From positions 457,001-521,000 of the forward strand of contig JAQPZY010001579.1 in NCBI GenBank assembly GCA_029931535.1: 64,000 nt of DNA, given 5' to 3'. Of this stretch, positions 48,729-59,129 are shown piece after piece. The notes beneath the pieces were generated by a model that saw nothing but the letters and a program-made list of their open reading frames with translations, was not told where the DNA came from and made no database searches. Every line of letters starts with the position of its first letter. Positions within the stretch are counted from its first letter, which is position 1. The DNA is from Margaritifera margaritifera. Taxonomy: Eukaryota > Mollusca > Bivalvia > Unionida > Margaritiferidae. Position numbers and translations under genes: made by a program.

Positions 48729-49103
48729 TCAACGTTTTGATCCAAACAAGGCTTGTGAGTTACAAGTGGATCGCAACGACTTATCTCCAGCTATGTCATT
48801 GCCTAGTAACAAATGGATAGCTTCTATAAGTAAAGAAGTTATTACCCCAATAATCACACGTCTGGAAACTACGTCTGATGCTAAATTGATACAATGCAGA
48901 GGAGCATTGATATAGCTGCACTCTACTCCCTGAATAAGTACACTTTCACTTGAAGAAGACTTCTCAGACAAAGGCAAAGTACCTGATAACAAAAGACGCT
49001 GAGAAGCTCCTGTGTCCCTTAATATTTTAATAGCGATAAGTTTGGCAGAATCACAAATAAGTGATATAGAACCTTCTGACATGAATGGTTCATAAGTCTC
49101 CAA
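48729..49103 (-). pseudogene. Aspartic protease of the Gypsy element
   Basis: The frame contains 'ILRDTGASQRLLLSG', the Asp-Thr-Gly active-site motif of retropepsins, and about 70 residues later 'LLLGNDIAGDK', the family's second conserved block. The pair of motifs at this spacing is diagnostic. The frame ends at 48729 and is disconnected from integrase by stops. Confidence 0.82.
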
Positions 49104-49219
49104 AATAGAATCGCACTGGAGATTGTTTGACTCAACAAATGTATTGCTTTCAATACAAGACCGTGACCTTGACCTCTTTGAAATAAGAGCATTTGGAATA
49201 GCTCAGTCTTTATTCTGCT

Positions 49220-49740
49220 GCTTTTTTCAACCTGAAGCAATCAAAAATGACGTGCCCTGTCTTTTTACAATAAGTGCACGTAGAAAGAGATAAGGATTTC
49301 TAATCGGTGTTATCAGATGTTTGATTTCTACCAGCTGTGCTGTTTTGAAATTTAGAATACTCATTTGAGACTGAAATGGTTTTTTACCAGAAAACTGCTG
49401 AGAGGAAGACTTATTGACAAATGAAATTTTGAGACAAGGAATAATCATCAGACATACGAGCAGCACTTTCCAAAGTTTCCACTTTCTGCTTGTCGGGATA
49501 GGTCTTGACATCATTATCAATTAAACCCAAAGCACTATTATCCAAAATTTCCTTTCCCACCAAATATGGAATTATAATATTCTTTATCTCTTGTTTTGTC
49601 AAAGACTCTTTCGCTTAAGAAAGATTATAATATCTGGCAAGCTCAAGCAACTCGTCCTTTACTAAAGATTCTCAAATGGGTGAAATATAAATCTTTATCA
49701 GGGACAATGAAAATTTTAATTTTAATTTAAATAAATTCAA
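49220..49740 (-). pseudogene. Gag region with CCHC zinc knuckle
   Basis: At 49278-49237 the minus strand encodes a perfect C-x2-C-x4-H-x4-C knuckle ('CTYCKKTGHVIFDC'), the nucleic-acid-binding motif of nucleocapsid. A 63-codon frame upstream (49602-49411) begins 'MTKQEIKNIIIPYLVGKEIL' and probably belongs to the Gag N-terminus. The capsid part is short and frame-broken. Confidence 0.7.
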
Positions 49741-49758
49741 ATCCCGGATGAGCCCCCA
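49741..49758 (-). promoter_or_regulatory. Primer-binding site (tRNA-Pro type)
   Basis: On the minus strand TGGGGGCTCATCCGGGAT lies 5 nt after the 5' LTR. It differs by one base from the primer-binding site complementary to tRNA-Pro used by many retroviruses. The related copy at 63859-63876 differs at the same position with C. Confidence 0.75.
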
Positions 49759-49763
49759 ATTTA

Positions 49764-50461
49764 TGTTACGACTCTATGGCCTAAAATTATGTAACAGAAA
49801 GAAAGTGAAACCAACAATGTAAGTAAAATCAACAAGGCAATTTATTTCTAGACAATTAAAATGAAAATTCAAAAGGACACTTACAATATTGTGAATTGAA
49901 ATCCAAATAATCCAAAATTATGAGTGTCCTAATCACAAGTAACAAAAAAATAGAATGTTTCATTAGCCTTGAATGTCCTGATGTGCCTGTAGTCTTGAGT
50001 GTCCTGATATGTCTGAATGATGTAATCCAGAATCTCTTTGAATGAATTCAAAAAAATCCCAAAGTTATGTATCAATCCAAACTGAGCATGAGTGCTTTAG
50101 TAATTCCAATGAATATTTTTAATAAATAATTCTTCACTCTGAATTCGCTCTGATTTTCACAACACAACTATAAACATCTGATTATTAAATCAAAATCCTT
50201 AAAGACTGATAGTTAGCATAGGAATGAAATACTGCTTACCAAGCTCCCTATACATAAATACAGGTCGCCTGACAGATTGTTCTAGAAAATCATATGGCTT
50301 ACCTGACAAATATCAGTAATTCTAGTAGAAAAACCAGTATAATTGTAAACAAGCGCAACCCTGACCTCGAATTTATGTAAATAACTTGTTCACATCCTAT
50401 ACCCAAGGACAAAGTTCAATATGTTGAACAAAAGTTAAATATGTACACATTATACATAACA
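49764..50461 (-). repeat. 5' LTR of the Gypsy element
   Basis: On the plus strand it begins TGTTACGACTCTATGG and ends ATACATAACA, forming the TGTTA/TAACA ends. It is 698 bp. The promoter region carries a heat-shock-type element at 50275-50287 with one mismatch. Several blocks match the 3' LTR closely, such as 'ATTTATTTCTAGACAATTAA', showing the two are a pair. Confidence 0.85.
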
Positions 50462-50625
50462 ATATATATATATATACATACATGCGCACACATACATAAC
50501 TGCATACACTCGCATACATACATACATACATACATACATACATACATACATACATACATACATACATACATACATACATACATACATACATACATACATA
50601 CATACATACATACATACATACATAC
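50462..50625. repeat. (TA)n then (CATA)n microsatellite
   Basis: A short TA run touches the LTR end. From about 50513 to 50625 there are roughly 28 CATA units. Frames of MYVC and IHTY repeats here are not genes. Confidence 0.95.
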
Positions 50626-51299
50626 GTACAAATAGTTATACTATTCAGTTTCAGCACACTGGCTCATGAGCATAAAATAAAGAACTGTAATTTTTTTAAA
50701 TAGTGACATTGCTGTAAATACATATACACATATCAATACAGCCTATACTTGTAACTTTCTTGAAATATATCATATAAAATGTATTCCATGTGGAAATACA
50801 AAGTTACTAGTGTATTGATATTAGGATCAAGTCGCATTTATACACGTGGAGGAGATAATAGCATATTAAAAACCAATTGAAATATTAAACATGCAATTGT
50901 TGATGGCTAAAGATACAGTTTTTGTGGAATGTATCAGAAAGATAAGAAAGATAGCTAACCTTGATATAAGTGCGATACATACAATATGAAATTATTTACC
51001 ACAGGATGATACATAAACCATCTATATTCATTTACACGCATAATGCTTAAACCACTTTGTAATATTTAAACAACAAAAATGGACATTTTTTCAACCTATA
51101 ATTAAATGTTTTTGCACTTGTGTATCGAGGTCAATTAAATATAGTATGTGTTTATATACATACAAACATCAAACATATTACGTTCTTGAAAAGCTCTGTA
51201 GGCAAAATTTGCCAGTCTCTTAATTATTTATTTCTTTGACGTATATTTGGCATACGTTCTAATTATTTGGGCATATTTGGTGTTCTTCAAACTATTGGC
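50626..51299. other. Noncoding AT-rich spacer
   Basis: Nothing recognised between the (CATA)n tract and the next LTR. Confidence 0.5.
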
Positions 51300-51319
51300 A
51301 CATACATACATACATACAT

Positions 51320-52162
51320 TGTTAAGGAATTGTGTATGTGGAATCTATAATGTGCTTTAACTTTTGGCCTATGACTCTACTTTAAAGTTGTGTCAAATAG
51401 TGAGTCATATTTAAGCTGGGTTTAGTTGTACTATTAAATCAAAATAACAACATGTTGACTGACCTTTTGTTCAAGGTCAGAGTTGTTTACTGTATCTGAT
51501 GAAATATACCGCATTCTGGGTCAAAAAGTTGACACGTTTCCTGTTGTGAAATGTGCCATTTGCAAGTTGTATAAAAGACCTAGAAATACGAATTAATTTA
51601 ATTTCATTTTAGATCTTGAGTTGAAAAGAACTGTTTTTTTATGATCAGCTTTGGAATCATCAGATCGTTTGAAATAATAGCCGAGCTGGAATCATGCTGT
51701 AATATGTTGTATAGATGATTCGAAAGGAATTATTTATTGGACCATTCAACAGAGCTACCTGGATCATATTATCGTTGGAACATCATGACAATCCAGACGA
51801 ATTCATTCGGAACCATCATCTAGTCGGAACATTCGTTTATTACGAAGACTCATTCTTTCGGAACATTCGTTCATTACGAAGACTCATTCTTTCGGAACAT
51901 TCGTTCATTACGAAGACTCATTTAGAACATTCATTAACTTGGAACATTCATTCACTTGGAACATTTTATAGTTTCTATATATACAGGACTTGTGATTAGG
52001 ACACTAATAATTGTTGGATTATTTGGATTTTAATACACGAAACTGTAAGTGTATTTTGATTTTCACATTAATTATTTTTTTAAAAGTGTTTGTTGATTTT
52101 TACTAACATTGTTGGTTTCACTTTCTTTTTGTTACGTTTGTTCGAGCCATAGGGTCGTAACA
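51320..52162 (+). mobile_element. Solo LTR with ACAT target duplication
   Basis: Begins TGTTAAGG and ends GGGTCGTAACA (843 bp), flanked on both sides by ACAT within (CATA)n DNA. It has a TATAAAAG box at 51570-51577. It shares long blocks with the 63.1-kb LTR: 'GGACTTGTGATTAG', 'TTGGATTAT', 'CTGTAAGTG' and 'TTGGTTTCACTTTCTTT'. Between 51800 and 51960 it contains short tandem repeats of about 35 bp around 'TTCGGAACATTCGTTCATTA'. No internal region remains. Confidence 0.82.
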
Positions 52163-52493
52163 ACATACATACATAAATACATACACACACAAAGAAATTC
52201 ATAGGTTAATGTGCATTATATTACACTCGGCTCTGCAAAATGTTTGCTCTAAAGTTAGAATAATCACAAAGAAAAGTTAAGGATATTGTTTTATCGTCCT
52301 TCGTCCTTACAATAAATGTATCGGATCAAGGTAAAGTGGGATGCCTGCATTACAATAGGCTGCAGGGCGATTCTCTGCAATAACTCGGTATGTTCGTGTT
52401 GGACAGCGTGATTCTCCGTTCTCCCACATTTTCAGTTTAATTAGGTGAACGTCTAGCGGGTTTTCTCACGTTCTAGGGTTAGCTTGGCATTAG

Positions 52494-52790
52494 GAGAATT
52501 GTATCTATGGTCAATTGTTAATATTCCGATATATTTTACCACTACTGTCTGTTTTTGGGATAGTCGCACGTTTTTTTCCCAATGTTCATTCGGCTACCGA
52601 GTGGAAAGACGGCCGCCATAATGTTGATAGTAATAGTAAAAAAGTAGTTCGTGAAGGCCGAGCAGGAAAATTCCAACTGTTTCAGCAAATCAATAAAGAG
52701 AATACTGGGCAAAGATTTCACAGCTTGTTTAGACCAATCAGATTCACAGAAAGTGATATGTGTGTTAACGTGTTGACATATAAAAAATAA
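52494..52790 (+). other. Possible 3' exon of an unknown gene
   Basis: An open frame of about 98 codons begins after a potential acceptor (GGCATTAG, 52493) and ends at TAA 52788-52790, overlapping an AATAAA-type signal. The N-terminal part is hydrophobic ('ILPLLSVFGIVARFF') and the rest is mixed and basic ('VREGRAGKFQLFQQINKENT'). No in-frame ATG occurs near the start, so it would need an upstream exon. I do not recognise it. It is too far from, and not obviously similar to, the SAMHD1 C-terminus. Confidence 0.25.
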
Positions 52791-53350
52791 TAAACCTCAA
52801 ACACTGTATGTAAAGTGTACCAACTATGTCATAAAGTGAGATATCAGAAATAAAACCTGCTTTCAAAGTCCTTTATCCATGTTTACCAAGTACATTCCGT
52901 ATTTCTAACCTGCAAATTAAATGTAATGGGGGCAAACACCTTTACCTTCTGATCAGTGAAACAGACAGAAATAAGCAGACGTCTCTGCATTTTACCTTCA
53001 ATCTCGATTTTTATGTCTGTTTTCTTGTATTATCTTTTACGAAACATATTGGTGTTTGAAAATTACATTTTAATTCACTGATAGTTTTTACCTAATGATA
53101 GATAAACGCGTTCTTACAGACAAACAGCCACTAGAGGAAAAGCAATGTTTCATTGATGAAGAAAATACACACTATATTGTGCACACACAAACACACACCT
53201 ACACACACATATTTTAATTCATTTTTTGCAAGTTATTCTTACAGTATCACGTGTAATGTTTCAAGCATACAATTGTATAATGAAAATGTTATAAAAGTAC
53301 TTCAATATTTGTTTCTTTAAATGAATGCATTATTTGCAGTTATCAGGATA

Positions 53351-53503
53351 CACCGTGTAACAAAAAAAAATTTTTTTTTGTTCCTGGGTAGTAAGTGTTA
53401 TTTCCTAATTGCTTATGCCTCAAAAGTATATAAAATGGCTATTATTCCCCACAAACTAGCTTTTATGACCAGGACAGTGATATTTTGAAATTTACCTATT
53501 TTC
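53351..53503 (+). repeat. Left terminal inverted repeat
   Basis: Starts CACCGTGTAACA, then an A9T9 block, 'GTTCCTGGGTAGTAAGTG', 'CCTAATTGCTTATGCCTC' and 'CCAGGACAGTGATATTTTG'. Each block recurs in reverse complement at 55651-55794. Confidence 0.9.
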
Positions 53504-53548
53504 CAAAACATTCCAGATAGATTCTGTGCTGAGTAAACTTGGAGTAAC

Positions 53549-53575
53549 TTCTAGAACTTTCCAGTAATATAAATA
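53549..53575 (+). promoter_or_regulatory. Transposase promoter: heat-shock-type element plus TATA box
   Basis: A three-unit element TTCTAGAACTTTC (TTC-nn-GAA-nn-TTC, 53549-53561) lies 6 bp upstream of TATAAATA (53568-53575). The transposase ATG is at 53660. The perfect alternating spacing is the binding pattern of heat-shock factor. Function is inferred from spacing only. Confidence 0.6.
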
Positions 53576-53659
53576 GTAGTATAAACACAGGGGCCTTAAG
53601 CCCACCAGTTCAGTTTAGTTCCAGCTGCATAAGTGGATACATATCTGCATATTTCTGAG

Positions 53660-55560
53660 ATGGCATCAAGAGGCTGCAAGCATCCGGCAGACGCATTTTG
53701 CTATGTCTGCGGCCAATTTATCAAGACAAGAGCGAAAAAGTACTCCGTGGAAGCATCTGCTAAGATGTGTGAGGCCTACAAACCATATTTCGGCATGCCT
53801 GTCGGGGATCAAGACAAACCCTGGGCACCTCATTTCACCTGCGAGCACTGCAAAAAAAACTCTGGAAGGTAAGATGGACAATTGTTGCTCGGAAATTTAT
53901 GTTATAAAATTTGTTAAAATTTCTAAAATTGTAAAAGTTTTTAATTTTAAAATGTTTTACACTTTCAACGTTATTGAAAAAATATATCATATATGAAAAA
54001 TGTTGCGAGAATCTCTTACACATGGGTGAAATAAATGTATTTTTGTAGGATGGTACAGAGGGGAAAAGAGATCCATGAATTTCGCTATCCCAAGAATTTG
54101 GCGGGAACCCACTGACCACTCAAGCAACTGCTACTTCTGCATGGTGGACCATTCCAAACGTCAGACTGGTAAGATTGTACCTGCTATCACATATCCGGAC
54201 CATCCTTCATCCATTGCCCCGGTTCCACACTGCCATGAGCTCCCCGTACCCATTCCTCCGGAGAGAGAGCAGCCGTCTTTAGAAGAGAGCAGCAAGTCAG
54301 AGAGCGAGGAAGACGTTGTAGATCCAGATGACAATTTCAGAGGTGGAGCTGAGGAGAGAAACCCATACTACCCCAACCAAAGAGACCTCAACGACTTGAT
54401 TAGAGATCTTGATCTCACCAAGTCCAATGCCGAGCTTTTGACGTCTAGGCTCAAGCAGTGGAACTTGTTGGATGAAGGTGTGCAAGTCGAAGATCAGAGG
54501 AAGCGTCACCAACCTTTTTCCAGCTTCTTCACCCGTCAAGATGGGCTCTGCTTCTGCCACAATGTGACCAGTCTGTTCGAGGCAATCGGAATCGCCTGTA
54601 ACCAGAATGAGTGGCGTCTCTTCATTGACAGCTCATCCAGGAGATTCAAAGCCGTGCTGCTACATGATGTAAACAAGAACCCGTCTCTTCCCCTGGCTCA
54701 CTTGGTGCACCTCAAAGAGGATTGCAACAGCATCAAGACCTTGCTGGACGCCTTGAAGTATGATGAGTACGGCTGGGAGGTCATAGGAGACTTCAAAATG
54801 GTGGGATTCCTGATGGGTCTCCATGGCGGTTTTATCAAGTTTCCTTGCTATCTTTGCCTTTGGGACAGCAGGGACACCAAGGCGCACTACCACAGGCGGG
54901 ACTGGCCACAGCGGATCGAGTTTTCTGAGGAGAGGAACAACGTCAAGTGGGAGCCACTGGTGGACCCCCGGAAGGTGCTGATGCCACCACTGCACATCAA
55001 AATTGGGTCTTATGAAACAATTTGTCAGAGCTCTAGATAAGGAGTCGGCAGCCTTCAAGTACCTTCAAGACTTCTTCCCTAAGCTGTCTGAGGCAAAGGT
55101 CAAAGCCGGTGTCTTCTTCGGACCACAGATAAAGAAGATCCTGGAGTGCAATGAATTCCCCAAGAAGCTCACTAGTAAGGAGAAAGCGGCTTGGAACAGC
55201 TTTGTCGCAGTGGTTCGGGTCTTCCTAAGCAATCACAAGGTCGAAAACTATGTGGAGCTGGTTGAGACTCTGGTGAAAAACTACGGCATAATGGGCTGTA
55301 GGATGTCCCTCAAAGTCCATATCCTTGATGCTCATCTTGATAATTTCAAGGAGAACATGGGAGCGTACACGGAGGAGCAAGGCGAGCGCTTCCACCTGGA
55401 TATACTGGACTTTGAACGCCGCTACCAAGGACAGTATAACGAGAACATGATGGGAGACCACATTTGGGGGCTGATTCGTGAAAGTGATTTACAGTATAAT
55501 CGTAATCTCGAAAAACTACTCACTTCTAAATCTGTTGTAGTCATTTTTGTGTTACTTTAG
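53660..55560 (+). pseudogene. CACTA-like transposase gene, two exons, two frameshifts
   Basis: Exon 1 (53660-53868) encodes 'MASRGCKHPADAFCYVCG' and further Cys pairs, a zinc-binding N-terminus. A 180-bp intron follows (GTAAG...TGTAG). Exon 2 (54049-55560) continues with 'FAIPRIWREP' and another Cys pair, an acidic linker, then a core with 'FIDSS', 'VIGDFKMVGFLMGLHGGF', a following C-x2-C, and 'TEEQGERFH'. Asp, Asp and Glu of these are candidate catalytic residues; the C-x2-C after the second Asp fits CMC-superfamily (CACTA, Mirage, Chapaev) transposases. Full length would be about 570 residues. The frame is broken in the A8 run at 53852-53859 and in the A4 run near 54999-55002, each as if one A were extra. 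Similar proteins are widespread in invertebrates as uncharacterised proteins. Confidence 0.78.
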
Positions 55561-55650
55561 TATAAATGCATGTTAATTTGGATTCATATGTTGTTGTTTT
55601 TTCTGACTTTATGAGAACGAAAAGACGCAAATTCGCCCGTTTTCTCATTC

Positions 55651-55794
55651 GAAATAGGTAAATTTCAAAATATCACTGTCCTGGTCACAAAAGCAAAGTT
55701 TATGGGGAATAATAGCCATTTTCTATACTTTTGAGGCATAAGCAATTAGGAAATAACACTTACTACCCAGGAACAAAAATTGTGTTACATAGTG
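55651..55794 (-). repeat. Right terminal inverted repeat
   Basis: Reverse complement begins CACTATGTAACACAATTTTT and then follows the left repeat block by block. It lacks most of the A9T9 block of the left copy. Confidence 0.9.
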
Positions 55795-55797
55795 ATA

Positions 55798-58700
55798 TCA
55801 CAAATAAAACCCATTTTTATTAGAAGCAAGACAGTAGTTTTCTTCGAACAGAACATAATTTGCTCGTGCTGAAAAGATTTTTGTTTCTGTCTTAAAAATG
55901 AATTCACTGTGACGGAAAGTATTTTCTTTGAGGGAAAAATATTTTAATTCGCTTAAAGAATTACAAAACAGTTTTACTCGTAAAGAAAATAATTTAAATT
56001 CTGCCTGATCATAATTTTACTTGCTTTAAAAATAATTGAATTAGCACCTAAAATATATTTAATACATTTAATTTGAGATTTTGTTCGCATTAACATCGGT
56101 TTCAAATTGTGCAGGTGTTATGCTCCACGCAACTCAGGAAAATGGAGTTAAATACTTGTCACAGATAATAAGACGTAACCCATTTATAATCCCTATTTAT
56201 ATTAATTGGTGTTTTGTACATTTATTTAATTACTTTTTGCAAATCGCTTATTCTTCATTACATAATTTAGGCAAGTCAGGCGTGAAAAGTGTTTCAGAAA
56301 AGAAAATTTACCTTTCCTATGCGTATTTACGAGAGAAATAAAAGGCATGTGAATTGGGATAGATTATTAAAAATTTAATAACGAATGTTATTAATTTATT
56401 GTTTTAAATAAAATTGCTGAGCCTCCATGCCTAAAGAGTTGTGAATGATGATTATTACGTAATCACAGTTTATTAAAGTTTTTTTTTTCCTTCTGCGGAT
56501 ATGTTTCAGCTGATTGCTGATTTTGCATAATTCACATATCTGTCTTAAGACTAGGTTACTTCTATCAATCCCCTGGAAAAAATCAGGAAAAATAAATAAG
56601 GATGAATCTAATCGTATTACGTGTATTTAATTACATCGGTAATCACTTGTCTGAGCGTCCTTACGCTAATAATTACATCAGAATGAACCCGTTCATGATA
56701 TTAAAAGTAACTTTATTGTGCCCATCACATTAGATGATTTTTATGCGTGTGTTTCCCTTGATTTCTTGTTTGTAAAAAGAATGTTAATGGACATAATTTC
56801 TAAAGCTTTACCTCTGCACGCCTGATATAAACAATGAATTTGTAACGTGAATCACGATCTTCTCTTTGTTATTGAACTATAGCTATCCAACGATCATTAA
56901 ATGCGCTTTATCTTCTTTCCTTTTTCTTGGCGGACTTACATCAGGTAAAGCTAATAACAGTGTTATAACTAGCAACACAGAAGTAAACAACAACCCAAAG
57001 GATACTGATGTGTGTCCATAAAGCTTTGGTATTCCCTATTAGTTTGGTAGTGATATGGAAACTTATGCAAATGTTGATAATAAATAATTGCGCAACAGTT
57101 TGCAGGCAAGAATAGTGGCATGAAAAAGTGAATATCTCACTGAACATCAGCAACCCGCCATCTCAGTATCTGATGTAATTCAATTCTATAACGCAAATAT
57201 ACGTATAAATAAAGTCAGAAAGAATTTGGATAACTATTAATCAGTTCTTTTTGCTCCCTAGATCAATCTATATGCAAGGTTTCATAGTTTATCTGCCTAC
57301 TCTCTTTTCTTAAAATCATAGTTTCTCAAGACTCCACGTGGCTGAAGTAAAACAAACATTATCCTTGAAGATTCATATTAAGTAGTATTTTTGTTATTAA
57401 AATTAACCTCGGTTGAGAATGTACGGTTCATTGACTTGCATTAAAAATATTAAAATAAATAGCATACGAAGCATCACTCACACGAACATTATGATATGCT
57501 CGAAAAAATAGTTAAATCTGTTAATAACAATATGTACCATGAAGAGATAAACAATGAAATAAACAAGAAATCATAGCTAAATACACCTAGTGCATATGTT
57601 CTCCGCATTTAATCATGGGGTCAGCATAAATTGTTTATTGATCAAAGCGACTCAAGTCATGGAAACCCAGGAGATGTGTGCTCATATCTGAAACACAATT
57701 TTGCGAATATCTTGATCAGGGAGTAAGTGCATATCTTGTTTGTGATTTCGGCATTATAAATATGTATCAACACTTTAGTGTCTGATTCCTCTTGATCAGG
57801 TTACAAAGGTCACTAGCACGATTGCATACGTAACTAACGCTTAAACACATTTAAATCATCGAGCCAGACATAATAGATCAGATTTACATTTTTCAAGGAA
57901 TTGACTATATATTTATACCTATGTTTCGGGATGGGTGTGTTTGGAATTGTTTCTTCGAGTAACAGAAAATACGAGAAGAGGGCTCCTCTTTGAATCCGTT
58001 GAGAATCCGTAATAGAGCAGATTTTGTATCTAGCAGCTGCTGCACGAAGTTCTTGTATACCCTTTTTGCAAGAATTTCATAAAAATTGATGAAAAGCACG
58101 TGTTGTCTTTTAATTGAAGTAAACACGCTTCAGCATTTGATCATCTGAACCATGTCCGTGTTGTTCATTATATGAGAAATCGGTTCACCTCAGTTAGTAG
58201 CTAGATTTTGGGGATACAAATAATGTTTCTTAAGCTCTAGTAGATGCACGCCAACACTCTTCTGGATGCTTTCATGGACAGTTCCACCTGTATAGGTCAG
58301 ATAATGGAGCATTGACATTGATTCATATTTGGGAATTTTTCTCTCGTATATCTCTTACTTTAGATGCATCTATTAATTTTAAAAAGTTGAGAAACAAACT
58401 TTTGTTTGTTTTATCGCTTAGAGATTTTGTTGTAGACATATTACAAAAGGTCTTAATTTTAAGTTTATAAGGTATCCCCGAACTATGCCTTGTTTGAATT
58501 ATGTCCTAAGGTACTGCATTACTAACCCACGAGACCAAAGAGGCCGTAATCACATGTCATAATGCATACACGGTACAATAATAATAATAATACACAACGA
58601 TAGCAAACATATTTTGACTGTATACCTATATTTTTCACTCGTCTACCATAAAGAGAAGAAACAATAATGATGCAAATTGTGGAGGCCATAATGAAAGCAA

Positions 58701-59100
58701 CATTGATAAGGAGAATAAACACATATGCGTTGCAGAGAAAAACGCCTGGAATACTAAATAAATAATATGTATTTTGCCACGATCTGCAGTCTTAAAGAAA
58801 AATAATAAATTTCATAATAGAAAGATGATAAACATTGGACTAATAAAATGTATCATCTCACGTCGTGTGGAAAAATAATACAAAAATAGACCAGATGTAT
58901 ATGCAGTCACATACATAGTAATTCCTGCTCTTCAAAGTCTGTTATTCCGAGCCTGTTTGTCTTAAAGGGCAAGCAACATACATTCCTAACTCTCTGAAGA
59001 CTGGTTTGGAAGAAATAAAGATCAAAATGTGTTCCTATGCACCTGTAAATGTCCTGCAGTAATAATGAATAGGGTTGCGTAGATACTAAACAATAAACCT
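55798..59100. other. Noncoding AT-rich DNA
   Basis: About 3.3 kb with no recognised gene. Open frames of 60-86 codons are scattered and hydrophobic or low-complexity. A short (AAT)n run occurs near 58577. Confidence 0.45.
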
Positions 59101-59129
59101 AAATTCTCAAATTATACCCTTTTCCGAAA

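Larger units (their letters stand above)
44662..50461 (-). mobile_element. Ty3/Gypsy-type LTR retrotransposon with Gmr1-like domain order
   Basis: A 5.8-kb element with two LTRs (44662-45557 and 49764-50461), a primer-binding site, a polypurine tract and decayed gag-pol on the minus strand. From 5' to 3' the order is zinc-knuckle gag, aspartic protease, integrase, reverse transcriptase, RNase H. Integrase ahead of reverse transcriptase is the Ty1/copia order, but the protein sequences are Ty3/Gypsy-like, which matches the described Gmr1-like group. ATAT on both sides is compatible with a 4-bp target duplication in (TA)n. Multiple frameshifts and stops make it non-autonomous. Confidence 0.85.
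53351..55794 (+). mobile_element. CACTA-like DNA transposon, nearly intact
   Basis: A 2,444-bp element bounded by CACCG at the left and TAGTG (CACTA in reverse complement) at the right. The 3-bp sequence ATA occurs directly outside both ends, as expected of a CACTA target duplication. Terminal inverted repeats of about 150 bp (53351-53503 and 55651-55794) are about 90% alike by eye. It contains one two-exon gene for a transposase-like protein. Its coding part is much richer in GC than the flanking DNA, suggesting a recent arrival. Confidence 0.82.

Noticed and set aside
44662..50461. Ty1/copia classification from the integrase-first order
   Set aside because: The RT ('KFDLLKGFWQIPL'), protease and GPY/F-like integrase tail are Ty3/Gypsy-type, not copia-type.
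58522..58722. Hydrophobic 66-codon minus-strand frame as a small membrane protein
   Set aside because: AT-rich noncoding DNA easily gives hydrophobic frames; no start context, conservation or neighbour supports it.
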